Positions 37,061 to 50,271 of a stretch of 64,000 nucleotides of DNA are shown piece by piece. The DNA comes from Ciona intestinalis. Its lineage: Eukaryota > Chordata > Ascidiacea > Phlebobranchia > Cionidae. Below the pieces are notes generated by a model. The model searched no databases and had not been told where the DNA came from. It was given only the letters and a program-made list of their open reading frames with translations. Position 1 is the first letter of the stretch. Every line of letters begins with the position of its first letter. Position numbers and translations under genes: made by a program. The stretch is taken from contig NC_020166.2 of assembly GCF_000224145.3 (NCBI RefSeq), positions 6,557,632 to 6,621,631 of the forward strand, given 5' to 3'.

Positions 37061-39718
37061 TTCCGAATTCAACAGTTTCAGATATTCTATTTCATCCAAC
37101 CTATAGCAACAGAACCTAAATAAAGTTGTTTGTGTTAGAACATTTTAACCAATAAAAAATGATGTCAAAAATAAAAATAAATCTGCAAAAGTTAAACTAG
37201 ACAGAATATATTGAACAATTGCTTTCTAAATCGCTGTGCCTACGAAATTTGAGTGTTGAGACGGTATTCTTTGCAAGGTATTCTTAAGAACTTTATTTAA
37301 TTAAACGGAAATATGGGTTGGCGAATTACAGATTTTAAGTCACCAAGTTCCGACCACTTTAATACAGCATGATCTTCGAGGTGTTACATTATTAAGCTAA
37401 CCCGCAATTATTTAGCGAGGTTAAGAATATAAAGGTCATAAGCGCAATAATTACGTGTTTTGCGAACTGGTTTAAAAGAGAGTTTCGCCACAGAGATAGC
37501 GGTACACTTCTGTGTAATCTATTGAACAACAGCCTGAGCTGCACTGAAGAATGTTAAGGGCATTTGCAACCAATAGCTAAATTTAAATACAGCGATAAAT
37601 GTCTCTGAACCGCAACATGGCTGCAACCGAACTTTCGCATTAAGGGGGACATCTCCGGTATCTCTATCTTCGGGGCAGTTTTTGCTGCAGGGAGCTAATA
37701 TTTCATGCAAGGTGGTTTGCAAGTTTTTACATCTTTGCGTGAAATAGATGAGGGCTAGGTAAAATAGCTAATCTTTTCACGATTATTTTATACCGTGTAT
37801 AGGCAATAACTTTTCAAAACTCAAACGCCCGAGTTTTCGACACAGAATACCAAAAACAAAAGGCAATAGCCTATCCTACTTCAACATCGGAAAATATTTC
37901 TTTTTGAATCGATTTACAATTTCAAACGAAACGTCATTTTCTTACTACAAAAAATCTTCACTTTCTTGACGCTCAATTAATAACAGCAGGTTTACACGCG
38001 TTTACCAAGCCCCAGGCATGGTTTAAGGCAATGAAACATCAATTTGTAGCGATAAAATTTCCTGACATCGAGGAAAACAATAAAGTAACAATAGTAAACA
38101 ATCTCATTTTAAGTGCACTACAAGGCATATCTATACAACCCCTTAGTATACAGACCAGCCACCTTATTCTGGCGTACCAGTTCCTTTTAACAAGGTATTC
38201 ATCACCTCGGGTCATTTGATAAACCGTCTATACCTGCTGGGAGGCAGTCAACAAAGTTCTTAATTCTTATCATAACTTATGAGACACCGTTACAAAGGCG
38301 GTTTTAAATTGTTGACTGCTTTCCTGCCTTGACCTTGTTTCGATTTTATAATTTAATCACAAGTGATATATAAATCGCCTAAAAATTTCAACAGGGCACT
38401 GTCTGAAAATCACGTGCATGTTCGCACGTATTCTTCATATACCTCATGACGTGATGCGTTCTCGATAAAACTAATCCCTATAACTACAAAAAATGCGCTA
38501 TACCTGTTTTATTGGGCTTTGGCCTTTCTTTTAAAAAAAAATATAGTAAGTTGGGGTAGTATAGGACAAATTTTCGTTATCTTCTATATATCGTCTCTTT
38601 TGTGATCAAAGAATATTTACAGAATGATATAACATATCCTTGCGACTCCAAAAAGAGTCATCTTACCCCACACTACTATAGGCTACCTAAAATGCAACTG
38701 CGGTTGCTACGAAAGATAGATTTTACTCTACAAAAAATGAAATCAACCAACTATTTTTAGTAACAAAACTGCTTCTTTTTTAAAAATCCTACCTTAACTA
38801 CTCTTACTTCTACTTCGTGCGAAGTGAATTAAACAGACAAACATTTCTGACCTTGGCTTACAATGTCACGGTCAATTTCTTCGTAAATCGTGGCATATTT
38901 TGAATGCTTACTTATCGCTGTACCGAGAAGTGTTTGCTAAACAGTGAAAAAACAAACACGGAAACCAAGTTCTTGTTCTTCGAGTTGGAACAAAATAACA
39001 CGGACACAACGGCGACACTTCGGCTGTTTTTCAAAATAAAAAGGAAATCACTGAAAAGAGAAACTGCCATATATCAAGTTTTCAAATACAAACGTATTAA
39101 TTTTTTTCCTAAATACTCTCAAGACATATGCGAGCTGATCTATAAGTGCTCGACCATAAACTTCAGCTCAAAACCATTTCTACGTATGTGAATATATAGG
39201 TTACCAACTATGATATAGTGTTTTTAACGCTCGCACAAAACGACCCTTTTTCATTAAAACTCTATTAATAAGTTGCAGAATGACGAAGCAGTGAAGACCT
39301 AAATCTTTTACGCAACTAACTGTAGTGCTAATGCAACGTGATGTTCTAGGAGTGCTTTACAAGTCAAACTGAGCTGGTGACGGTCACCCCACGACGAACT
39401 TAATTGTGGTACAAATAAATAAAGCAGCAATTCTCGTGGCGATGACCCCACAATTGAACAGTTCGTGGGGAATAATACGAAACTGCCGCTTTCTGCAAAC
39501 AAATACAGACGTAAATTATGTTATTCGAAGTCAAATTTGTTTCCATAGCTATCCTGTTGACCTAAATAGCTGGTAGAGTTTTTTATTAGAGAAAAAATAA
39601 GACGAGATCTCGACGAACCACGTAGCAGTTAGTTGGTAAACCGGATGGAACCAGATTTATCCGGATCTTTAAGTGGTCACGTATTGCTCACAGCCTCTGA
39701 ATTGCCAGGAACGGAATT
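37061..39718. other. 2.7-kb intergenic region
   Basis: Between the GPCR start and the NOL10 end. It holds one diverged MITE at 38540. A Cys-containing open frame on the minus strand at 37519-37722 and a Lys-rich plus frame at 38904-39191 have no convincing splice context or family likeness. The GPCR promoter should be within the first few hundred bases. Confidence 0.55.
38540..38683 (-). mobile_element. short diverged MITE
   Basis: AATATAGTAAGTTGGGGTAG at the left, CATCTTACCCCACACTACTA at the right, with a shortened minus-order interior (TTGTGATCAAAGAATATTTA). About 145 bases. Confidence 0.7.
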
Positions 39719-42700
39719 TCATTTAAAAAACGAATTTTTCCGTTTTGCTGTTTTTAGTTTTGAGGCTGGTCTTCGTATCCTTCTACGTTCGTCTCTGTGT
39801 TCCTTTTCTAGATCTTTACGAACCGATTCCTTGGTTACCTGCTCAGCAAAACATATCATTAGAACGATTCTGAATAAATGGATGTAACTTACTTCTCCTC
39901 GAGGGTCAGGGCAACGACAGTCGTTATAACACGGGTGTTATGTTTCACACCTACACGCTTTCGAGTAACCTCAAAATATATGTTTTTGTAATTGGCTGCC
40001 ATTTTAAACAATCTAGAAGGGATCAACGGGTTGGACACACGCTGACTATAGTAGCAGCGTCAGGCCTTGAACTCGTGACGCCAGATCTGCTTATATTATA
40101 AACCAATGCCAAAAACTCAAGTTCACAAACTTTGTTCATGCGGAAAGTCGCTTGCTTTCCACCGGAAGTGAGGTCAGAATGTACGAGACGAGAGATTCCT
40201 CCTTTTTTCTCACTTTCTCTCACTCGCTCCTCAAGCGTTGCACTGCGTTAAATAACATTAAAATATTATTTCCTAACTTCATGTGAAAATATCTATTAGA
40301 TACGAGCATTTCTTAACCTATTGGGTGATGGGCCAACTGTAGCATAATTTTAACCATAACAGATAATTTTAACCTATCACCCACAAAGTAACATACATGG
40401 TAACTCGTAAGCTGGCACGAGGTGTTAAACCCATGTGATAACCACTGTCGTTTTTCGGCCATGCAAGGATAAAGTAAGTTACATTCATTCAGAACAAAAA
40501 ACATTTTATAATCTTTTGGTACCTAGTTTTTATAAAGTTAATAATAAATTAAATGGAAAAAACAGTTTCCCTTCGGCTATATTTGTTCAAATTCAAACCT
40601 TTTTTTGGCTTCACGTTTCTGGTTCGCTTCCTCACATCCCAATTTATCAAGATCTTGGAGAGTGAAAGGTTTTCCTGGATCAACGTCATCTTTGAGGTGG
40701 AAGATTTGTGGTTTACTCATTTTCTTTTGCTGCTGCTTGTCCACAAGAGGTCGCTGAGGAGCAGATTTACTCTTTTGCTTGGACTGTTGCAACAAAGTAA
40801 AATGAGTAGTTTATAATGGTTTTGGTTTTTAAAAAGCCGAAAATGTTTTGGTTTGGAATGTTAAAAACAGTTTAAGCAGGTTTTAATCTGGGAAAAGCTT
40901 CCAAAAAGTTTGTTTCAATAATTATTTATTAAATTTTAATTATTGAATTTTAATTGGTGGTTTATTGACAGTGAAACAAGAATAAACAGATAGACAAAAA
41001 ATATTGAATTTAAATTACCTTTTTCGCCTCTTTCACCCATTTTTTATCTTCCTCATCAGATGATGCAAAGTCATCACTCTCATCATGACTCCCGTGATCA
41101 CCATCACTATCCTCCTGTGTATGAACCATAAATATCATATCATCATATATGAATTTCATAAAATTAATAATACCAAAATTTAAAACGAACAAAATAAGGG
41201 TTAGGGAAAGTGGCTGGAGATTCAAAACTACATTGAGTACGAGTATAGGTGTTGTCTATAGTGATTGTTGCCTTATTTGCTTTGAATCGTTACTTAATAT
41301 TGACATAGAAACATAAACATATTCTTTTTTTGATATAGAATTATTTCTACATTAATATGAATATTGCCACAGAAACATAAACAACTAGCTTAGATCTGAA
41401 TTTGTTTTACAACCTTACTAAACTTTTAAAAGTGATTTTTACACGACAAGATTTTAAGAACTTTGTACCGTTCATATAGTAACAGATCACATTTTGTACA
41501 TAAATGTACACCATAGGTATCGCACTTTACCAACATTTAAACTTTACATGATTTCCACATCACCTACCTGTATTTTGGGAAACTGAGCAAGTTTTTCTTC
41601 CTTAGCTTTTGTTTTCTCGAATTGTTTTGAAACGACAGGATTGAGGAGCTTGAATTCTTCGGATTCTTCGTCAACTTGGAAGTTTGGATCCTCAAACATG
41701 GATTTGAAGCGAGGATCATCAAGAAGGTTCGCTGCTTCCCTCTGGTGGCAAAAATGATCAAAATGTTTTAAAAAATATTTTTAAAAAAACATTTTTTGGT
41801 AACAATTTTTAAGTTTGAATGCAAAAATAAGTTTTAAAAATTCGATTTTTGTTTACAATAAGAAAATTTAAATTATTAAAACCACCTTCATTTTTTTCTT
41901 CTTTCCACTCTTTAATTCTTCATCAGCTGCTCGTGTCATCAATCTGTCCGCTAGGTGGCGATTTACTTTTGGAAGTTTCTAGAAAATAAAACATTTAGGT
42001 GCGGTGATGTTTGTTGTATATATATTATTTTAAATTGCATCACTGTATATATACACAAATAAACTAAGTATCTGTACTATCTAAATGTATTGGCCCATTA
42101 AACGGTCCAGGGATTAAAACTAAGAATCAAGAATTAATGAAAAATTACTCTTATATATATAATTATGTATATATATATATATATAGCATACGAGCAGTAA
42201 GTGAAGAAAACATCACACAAGTAAAAATGACTACCTTAACATGAACTCTGTTAGCTCTTGCCTCTTCAACCCTTTCTTCTATTTTTCGTTTTCGATACTC
42301 CCTGAAACACACACATGTTATTAAAAGTGTTGCCAAATACTTTTGGTTTGGAAACACTGGTGGGAAACTTACTTGTAAGCGAACGGGTTCGCAACAGCCA
42401 TTGCTTTATGGTAAAGTCGAATATCAATGAAGTAACCGTGCATGTATGCTCGTAATAATGATGTGCCAACAAGATTGGATAACCCTGGAGAAATATGGAT
42501 ATTGTTAAAATAATAGTTTGATGTTAAGTAATAATGTCAAGTGCTTTGCTGTACAACTTGTATTTTACAACTGGGAGTCTTAAATAATTTGGGTTTAGTT
42601 ACAAAAGCCCAGTGTGCTTAACTGTGGCATTTATAAGATTTATTTAAATGATAATTTTCCTGCGCATATTTTTTTTTTAAATAGTGTTGTGTGTAACTGT

Positions 42701-45700
42701 GTATTATTATTTTTAAAAAAATGTTTTATTCCAACTTTTTCAAAAAAATCATCTTATATTTGCCACTAAGCAGTGGCAAACAAGCAGTCTTGTTTTTAAT
42801 AACTGAATAACAACAATTAATAAAGATATATCTAAAAAAATCAAAATAAATATCGCTAGTCGCTACGTTATAGATTTAATACAACAAACCAACCTAATGT
42901 TTGCACTTCTTTCTGTGTAAGGAATTTGTAATCATCGTAAATTTCTTGGACAGGATTCTCTTCCATTTCTTCTGTTATATTGTCCAAGAATGAACACCAT
43001 TTGGGTGCTGGTCCAAGCATCTAAATAATGTCAAATCCAATCAAGTGAATTAGATAACTAATATTTTGTAAAAATTTCCATTTATTCATATTCGCGGAGC
43101 GGGGCAACAGAAATCGTTATAACACAACTACACAAGTGTACAGTTCAAAAATTTATAGACCTCGTGGCTGCTTACAAGTTAGGCCTAGCACATTTGTGAC
43201 ATTTTCCGGGCAAGTGTTTTTTATTCTTTAGGTTGACAGTTTGGACAACACATTAGTAGTGACAGCAGGGGTCTGGAAAATGTCATTTATGAGAAATTTT
43301 AATTTAATTTTTTCCTATTTGTGACGATGGCATTTATTTTTAAAATGAGCCACCACAAACGTTTCTAACAATACCTTACAGTTCTTAATTGTGACTATCT
43401 AAAAAATATCAACAATTAATCTAAAAAATACTAACAAAAAAGACTTACAGGAATAAAGTAGGAATGAATCTTTGGGCTTTCGTTTGCAAGAAAGAAGAGA
43501 CCTGAGTTATCGACCACATACATGTTGTTGATATCCGACTCCATTTCTACGGCAGTAACAGCTTCACCCTGCAAGTTTTATGAACACTAATTTGATTACA
43601 ATATGTTGAAAAATTCTAGGAAAATTTATGAGCAAGTTTGTCTGAGACTATTTAAAATTCCACAGGTATTTTAACTCTCACCGTATTTTCTTTCCATAGT
43701 TTAACAGCTCTCGAATCTGATGAGATTACAATTCCATTATCGTCATTAAACGCAATAGAGTTAATTGGAAGTTCATATCTGTGGTCCTTCACCACATATG
43801 GTCGGTTGCTACGTATGTCGTATAACATCACCTAAATATTATATTATTTTCAACAAGTAGGCAAAATATTATAAACATGTCAAAGGACTTAAGGAGTATG
43901 CAAATACATTTGCCGGGTGTCGTTTATAAAATAGAAATATAAAGGTGACTGTACACAGTATCCGGAATTGGTCCGTTTTGTCTGATTTGTCCGGATTTCG
44001 CTGCCGCATGCGGAACTCGGTAATGGGTTTGCAAACGATTTCGCAAGCGAATTTGCATGCCAGATACTGTGTACAGCCACCTTAACAACATTTTGAACTA
44101 AACAATTCAAAAAGTTGACTTTATTTCAAATTACTTTATATATATATATAAGCATTTTTGTATAAAAGTAAAAATTATGACACCAACATCGGGTAGTAAT
44201 GTAGTTGAAATTGATTTGAATAGAAACAATATAAAATGTTAGGTTATATTAGAAGTATTCTAGTTTTAAAATACCTGTCCAGTACTTGTTCCAACAGCCA
44301 AGTTGAGTGGTCCTTTATATTTCAAGCAAGTTACTTTTGGAACAACATCACTACAAAGTAAAATACAGTTTAACAACAAAAACTACCAGATTTATTACCT
44401 ATGCATATCAAATAAAGTATATAATTATTATAAAAAAATTTACAAATATGCCAAAAACGGTTCAAAAGTATAGTGAGGTGGGCTCAGACGGCACACCTTA
44501 AAAATATAATAAAATAAAAAATAAACCAATCTGCATCTGTTTTAGTGAACTAAAAAAATAAAATAAAAACAATCTTACTCTGTCACACAATGTTGTAGTG
44601 AAGTGCTACAATCCAAGACACCAACTGCTTGTCTTGATCTTGGATCCCAACATTCGACTCTTCCATCCACCCCACCAACCACCACTAGATGATGCTCAGG
44701 GTTGATTGTTACGCAATTCAATTCACTGGAAAGTTTTTATTGTTTTGAGAAAAATGGTTGTGTTGTATTTCATGAATCAATTTTGTTGAATTTCCGGAAA
44801 ATGTTTATCATATAATATGTAATATTAAAGTCTACTTTGAACATTTATTAAAACAGAGGAAAATGTAGAAGTAAAACATGATGGATATAATATTCTTTGT
44901 ACTATTAGTAATTATTATCAACTTACGGTGAACTGGTTGCATAAGATTTTAAGAACCTTCCTTGGTCAAGATTCAAACGGTAAATCTCAGATCTGAAAAA
45001 AACAATGTACTCAGACAAGTTTTTTATGTTTTTTTTTAAAGAAAACTACGGCACATTAACATGGTTCAAACATTATTAGTAAACTATATCTAACTAATAT
45101 AATATATATAAGCAAAACACATATTTAGCAGCCAGTAATACACATTGGTCACACTGATTTATTAACAACATGTCAGCCTCGGGGTAAATAATAAATCTCC
45201 TTGGGCATGCTTTGCCCTAAAGTTTCACACATTGGAAAGGAATATAATGAACTTCTCACCCGGCACCAACAAGCATAAGGTCACAATTAGCTGGGTGGTA
45301 ACACAAATCCCGGCCAAACTTTGGCATCCGTACACTGTAGTGCCTCCCTTGCTGTGTGTGCAGTTCAATTGTTCGATTACTCAGTAAAAACACAAGCTGC
45401 GGAAGAAGAAATTTGAAATAATATAAAAAAAACACTATTTCAAATAATTGAAGGATGCAGAAACATCATATTTATACTTAGCATAAATATCTATATGACT
45501 CTACTGTTAAATTAACTAAAAAAATATTTTTAAATTTTAATATCAATGTTACTCTACTGGTAAATAAACTAAAAAAAAACACTAAAGTAAACAACCATTT
45601 TTTTCATTTTTAATCACCTTTTCAGGTTACCTTTATCAGAGTGAGTAACACCCAAACTATACACATACACAAATACTTTACTATTTCCACTTTACCTTGG

Positions 45701-47409
45701 AATAATCTTCCGATAAAATATCAAACGCAACAGCTGTGGAAATAAACAAAATAAATGATGCAGTTTAGCAAATTTTAGCAATAAAATGTTAAAAGTTTAC
45801 CTTCAGAATCCAGACATCTTTCAAACTTAACTGATAAATGATTGACATCATAGCACCTTACTCTGGGTTTGTACGTTCCTAAATAGAAACAAAGTATGTA
45901 TATATATATATATATATAAATATATATATTGTATTTAAAGCCTGATATAACATTGCCCATTTAATGTACCCAAAATACATATGAATGCAAAGTTTTATAT
46001 AGTTTTAAGTTAAAGCAGAAATCCTAAAAGGTACTTAAGCCAAAATATTAAAAGTTGGATAAACATTTTTAATGTAGCTAATTTAAAGATGACCAACACA
46101 GTTTCAAGTTTAATGATTAACAGTCGGGAAGACTACCACATAATAAGTCGCAATTAATAGATTTTTACTTAAAAGCAACCCATTTCTTACAGGGTTTTAA
46201 TACATTGTGACTTCTTTCCTAGTTATAATCTTGTAATCTCCAAATGTAAAGGTGCCAGAATTAACAGAAAATGCCAACATAAATAACAAAGTGTAACACC
46301 TATACTCATAACACCTACTCATACATAATAATAAAACATTAAAAATTATAGCCTGTAGTAAATGCGCATGGACCTGTAGCAAAGATATATTGCCCATCTG
46401 GAGACATCTTTACAGTGGTACTGACAGTAGGCATCCCAAAATCTTGAATAAGTTCAATTCTTCTCCTGAGATCAACATCTTTCTTCTGGAGTGATCGTTT
46501 CTTCTTATCAGTGATGAACTGTAAAAAAACAAACTTGTTACAATAGTTTTAAGATGAATTTTTTATATTATTTAATGGCTGAGTTAAACACAAGAAATGC
46601 CCGATGACAGAATTGTGGCATTTGGGGGTAATCCTTTAGCTGGTGACCACCTGAAATTTTGGTTTCAAAATGTTCCTAAGGTCTCAGTGATACCCACTGT
46701 ATAATTAAAAAAAAAAAAACCCGGGCGTTCGTGTCGAAAATTAACTTTAAAAATGCGCGAAAACATGCTTTGTCACCGTAATTCGTCTGATTTGCGTAAA
46801 GTTAACGATTTATTACGTCACAATTGCGGTCTGTTACGCCACAATAGTGGTATATTACATACATTACAAGACGGTATAGCCTTGTTTTTTCCCACTGTTT
46901 TAACGTAGGAATCAAACGTAACAATACGCATTCTATGACGTAATAATCCAATCCTGGTTTAATTCATAGCGGCTGGTGTGGAAAATCTGGTGACGCAGCA
47001 CGATTTCGCGAACTTTCAAAGTTAATTTTCGACACAAACGCCTGAGTTTTTTCAAAAAAAAATTATACAGTGGGTATCAGTGAGACCTAAGGAACACTTT
47101 AAAAACAAAATTTCAGGTGGCCACCAGCTAAAGGATTACCGCATTTTGGTACAATGAATATACTTAATAGTGAAGTTAAAAAATGTGATATTAAAAAATG
47201 TTTCATAAAGTTAAACTATAGGTAGTAAAACGATAGATAACATCATACAACATTATAAAAGTACAAAAAGTGAACTATACAGTATAAACGTAAACAATAC
47301 ATTCAATGCTTTTATAAGCTAGTCAATACAAAAACTAATTCACCTCAGGTAAGGACTTTCCGCTGCTCAAATTGTAGATTTTAATATTGTTTGGATTTGA
47401 TACCTGCAT
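39719..47409 (-). CDS. NOL10: nucleolar protein 10 (WD-repeat ribosome-biogenesis factor)
   Basis: Homologue of yeast Enp2, a nucleolar factor of small-subunit processome assembly. Nineteen minus-strand exons: 47409-47344, 46518-46374, 45878-45801, 45733-45696, 45396-45260, 44992-44927, 44725-44579, 44350-44275, 43831-43682, 43568-43449, 43020-42894, 42484-42373, 42301-42235, 41978-41886, 41741-41568, 41114-41019, 40783-40599, 40242-40131 and 39838-39719. All phases match, giving 702 residues against about 688 in human. Family blocks: MQVSNPNNIKIYNLSSGKSL at the start, YKPRVRCYDV with FERCLDSE, GGVDGRVECWDPRSR, LGPAPKWCSFLDN, PNFQVDEESEEFKLLNPVVS, an acidic DESDDFASSDEED stretch and a basic C-terminus (EKEHRDERRRIRRPASKLK). 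The N-terminal half is a WD propeller, the C-terminal half coiled and charged. Introns hold a 515-bp long-inverted-repeat element, SINE remnants and (TA)n runs. Confidence 0.95.
39900..39965 (+). mobile_element. SINE-tail relic
   Basis: CAACGACAGTCGTTATAACA followed by CGGGTGTTATGTTTCACACC is a motif that recurs with variation at 16812-16860, 43100-43145 and 61385-61445. These look like 3' remnants of one SINE family; this copy lies in the last NOL10 intron. Confidence 0.45.
40325..40480 (+). mobile_element. 3' half of a tRNA-derived SINE
   Basis: CACCCACAAAGTAACATACA, GGTAACTCGTAAGCTGGCAC, GAGGTGTTAAACCCATGTGA and CACTGTCGTTTTTCGGCCAT match the 3' part of the fuller SINE at 60581-60905 base for base over most of their length. 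The tRNA-like head is missing. In NOL10 intron 17. Confidence 0.75.
42163..42186. repeat. (TA)n microsatellite
   Basis: Uninterrupted TA dinucleotides in a NOL10 intron. Similar short AT runs occur at 45897-45930 and 60345-60368. Confidence 0.8.
44466..44500 (+). mobile_element. MITE left-end fragment
   Basis: GTATAGTGAGGTGGGCTCAG followed by ACGGCACACCTTAAAA matches the left terminus of the main MITE, with nothing of the interior. In a NOL10 intron. Confidence 0.5.
46626..47140. mobile_element. 515-bp element with long terminal inverted repeats
   Basis: The left arm (GGGTAATCCTTTAGCTGGTG through GTGATACCCACTGTATAATT and on into TCGTGTCGAAAATTAACTTT) is matched in reverse complement by the right arm (AAAGTTAATTTTCGACACAA, AATTATACAGTGGGTATCAG, GCTAAAGGATTACC). 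The arms are about 130-150 bases each with few differences. Flanks read GCATTTGG (46618-46625) and GCATTTTGG (47141-47149), an 8-base target duplication with one slipped T. No open frame, so a non-autonomous DNA transposon in NOL10 intron 1; the superfamily is uncertain. Confidence 0.85.
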
Positions 47410-48198
47410 AATGATTTTTTAGGTTCAGAGACTACCAAAACCCATTTTAAGCTAAAACCTATCTAAACAAAACCAAAACACTCTACTACAATGAACACAT
47501 GTGTTCGGTGACGTCATAAGTTAAAATCACCAGAGCGTAACTTCATGCCATCGACCGTAACTTCATGCAATCGACCATTAATAATGCATATATATCTGAT
47601 TGAATAATGCGTATTGTATTGGAATTGAATAAAAATGGTTTAGTAAATGTTGTATTAAGAATAATGACTTTAAAATGTTTTAATTTTTTTCCTTTCATAT
47701 TTCTATTCTTCTGACCGTTGACCTATCATCTGTTGCATTTTTTTTCTTTTGGGGAACCAGTACGGATTCTGTGTGAAGTTGTTTACATCGTGGTTTGCGT
47801 TTATTTACTTGTTCGTGCCGTCTGTTTGCGCAATGTAACTGTTTTATGTGTTAGAAAAAGTAAAAGTAGTTAAAGAACTTGACAATTTAAACATTTGACA
47901 TTAAATTAAAGTACAGTTGTCGGGTTGGGTGTATTGTATATAGAAGTATAACCTCAGAACCCTCCCCATAGCCATAATTGTTTTTAAATCATATAGATTT
48001 GTTGTTTAACATTCTTTTATATATTTTCATTGTATTTTTGCAGCCGAGATGGATTAAAATAATTCTAACTCGTGTTTTTCAACTACAAAGTGGGTTTATT
48101 GATTACTGTTAGCACTGGTACAGTCGACAGACAGTTTTTGACTTCTAGGAGTGGATGTTCGTACAATAACATTACAGTGTAGTTTAAGTTGTCGCAAA
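47410..48198. promoter_or_regulatory. shared head-to-head promoter region NOL10/ARMC1
   Basis: Only 789 bases separate the NOL10 start codon (minus) from the ARMC1 start codon (plus), so this interval must hold both promoters. No TATA box is obvious. A purine/T-rich 5' UTR for ARMC1 probably begins near 48030-48090. Which sites are used cannot be told from sequence alone. Confidence 0.6.
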
Positions 48199-50271
48199 AT
48201 GTCAACCACTTCACTTTCTATCGTGAAAGAACTTCGACGCTTGGCACAAAATCCTGCACACAGGGAATATCTTTTAAGAAATGATGTCAACTCCATTCTT
48301 ATATTTGTTGATCCTGATGAGCACCCAGTTGAAGTTGTAAGTTAACTTTGTTGTAATGTTAAAGTTTTATAAAAGGGTATGCAAATCCGGTGTATTTTAA
48401 TACCGTTTTATGCCTGTTCTAGTGTTTATTGGACAATTTTTAAATATGAAATATTGTAGCCCGAATTTAACAACTGGTGTATGATACAAATGATACAAAA
48501 GGAAACAAAATTTGCATTTCATTAACATGGAATAGGCCCTTTACTTCTATCAATGTGCAACTTGCATGAATTAAAGTGATTTCATTGGCATATATATGAA
48601 CCAGATAGCCTGGCCTCTTCTGGTGAAACTGACTTACTTCTGTTTATGACTAATGTCAATGTCCTATCTTTTGTATGTCACGATGTGGTTTAAAAGTCTG
48701 CTGCACTGCTGCACGATTCATATTATATTATCTTTTTATCTTTGTAATAATGGCAGATAATTTGCAGGTTTCTGAAGCGCTCAATGCGTTAATGTTTCTT
48801 GCCGAGGAAGCTTCAGAAAGTCACATGACCAGACGAGCGATGAAAAACACAGTTGGGTTGATGGAACTGATGAAAAAGATTGAAGAAAGGTTTAAACCAT
48901 ACAATAAACCATACATTTGCTCTTCTATAAATGTGACTTTTATTATTGTATTATGTAAACAAATTTGTGACATTTTATATAAGAATATATTGTATTTGTA
49001 TGTATAACACACGACACACCCATGTATGAGCAGTAAAAACACATTTAGCATTAAAATACAATAATATAAATAATTTCCAACAGGGAAGGATACTCAGTTG
49101 AATGTAAAGCATTATCAATGAAAATTCAACATTTGTTGATAAATGAAAGATCAACACCAAACAGCACGCCTAATTCAACTAAACTTCATACAGCTGGTAA
49201 GCGTGGTTTATCTGTTTTAAGTTCAACATGTTTCTGAATTAAAATAATGTTGTTTATTTTTTGTTGCATGCTTTTTGTCATTCAAAGTTAATAACTTAGT
49301 AATTTGGACAACTTTTTGCAAAATGCTTTTTTTTACTATTGTTGCTTACTTCTTGTCATATTCTCCAGATGGTGTTGTAACAAGAGCAGCTGGAGCAAGA
49401 GCAAATAAAAAAGGTGGACATCAGCATAAGTTTCTTGGTGGAAACAAGAAAGCCAAAGTCATAACACTTCAAATAAATGGTCTAACTGATCAGGTAAAGT
49501 TTGAAAAAAAAAACAAACATTTGATTCAACAGACAATGTCATGTTAATACGTTTGAATTTTAGGATCGCAGACAACAATGTGTTGATGAGTTAGTTCGTG
49601 TTAAAGGAGTCATATCACTCACGTTCAACATGCATCTACAAAGATGTACTGTGAGAGCTAAGGCTGAATTGACAGCAGAGGTATGTGTTGAAGTGTGTGA
49701 CCTTGTAACTACCGTATTGTTTATACTGCCACAGATGTGAAAATCATGCACACAAAAATACATTGTTTTGTTTCTTTGCTTTGTTACTTCTGTTATTCCA
49801 ACAATAAATCTATCCATTAAAATCAAACTGTAATAGCTTTCTCGTATCAATAATAACTACAATGTATGTAGACCCTTGCTGGTGCTGTTAAGAACACTAA
49901 AGTGATGAAAGCAAGTCAAGTTTTAAAGAATGCAGACGGCCAGGAGATTCTAATGCCTCTTGAAAGCAAAGTAGCAGGTAAGCCATCATTGATTTTCTCT
50001 CCAGTGCATTGATTATTTATTCAATTTACTCTTTTAATTTAATCCGTGGTTAGATTGTACAGCAAGTGTCGTATTAAACAATTGCCAATTAATTTTTTCA
50101 GACACAGAAAATAAAGACCTTCCAGCTTATTTGGATGAGGAACCAGCAGAATCACCAACGAAAGACGACAAAGCGGTCGCAAGACCGGACTCTGCGTCAG
50201 CCGTTGGCGCGTTTGCGAACTCTTGGTTTGGTAGTGTGATAACCGCTGTGAATAAAAACCTGTATTGGTGA
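48199..50271 (+). CDS. ARMC1: armadillo repeat-containing protein 1
   Basis: In mammals ARMC1 is found in the cytosol and at mitochondria, where it associates with the MICOS/MIB assembly and affects mitochondrial distribution. Exons 48199-48336, 48768-48889, 49084-49196, 49369-49493, 49564-49680, 49872-49977 and 50102-50271 join in phase and give 296 residues (human about 282). Residues 1-100 correspond to the armadillo-like helices (VKELRRLAQNPAHREYLL, SEALNALMFLAEEASESHM). Residues 125-225 form the HMA-like fold with KAKVITLQINGLTDQDRRQ, VKGVISLTFNMHLQRCTVR and NTKVMKASQVLKNADGQEIL. The tail has LPAYLDEEPAESPTKDDKAV and ends in NKNLYW, matching the vertebrate terminal FYW. The ATG at 48199 starts the conserved frame; an upstream non-ATG extension was not used. 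Confidence 0.93.

Noticed and set aside
37519-37722. Cys-containing minus-strand frame upstream of the GPCR
   Set aside because: A ctgcag acceptor-like site exists, but there is no partner exon, and the GPCR already has its own start with signal peptide at 37060.
38904-39191. 95-codon Lys-rich plus-strand frame
   Set aside because: No promoter or splice context and no recognised motif; typical of AT-rich chance frames.
40023-40130. Second SINE head on the minus strand (GAGTTCAAGGCCTGACG)
   Set aside because: A B-box-like word is present but no A box or body can be traced; left out as too weak.
40577-40598. NOL10 stop at 40577-40579
   Set aside because: An in-phase donor at 40599 leads to two further exons that match the conserved C-terminus of the family, so this stop is intronic.
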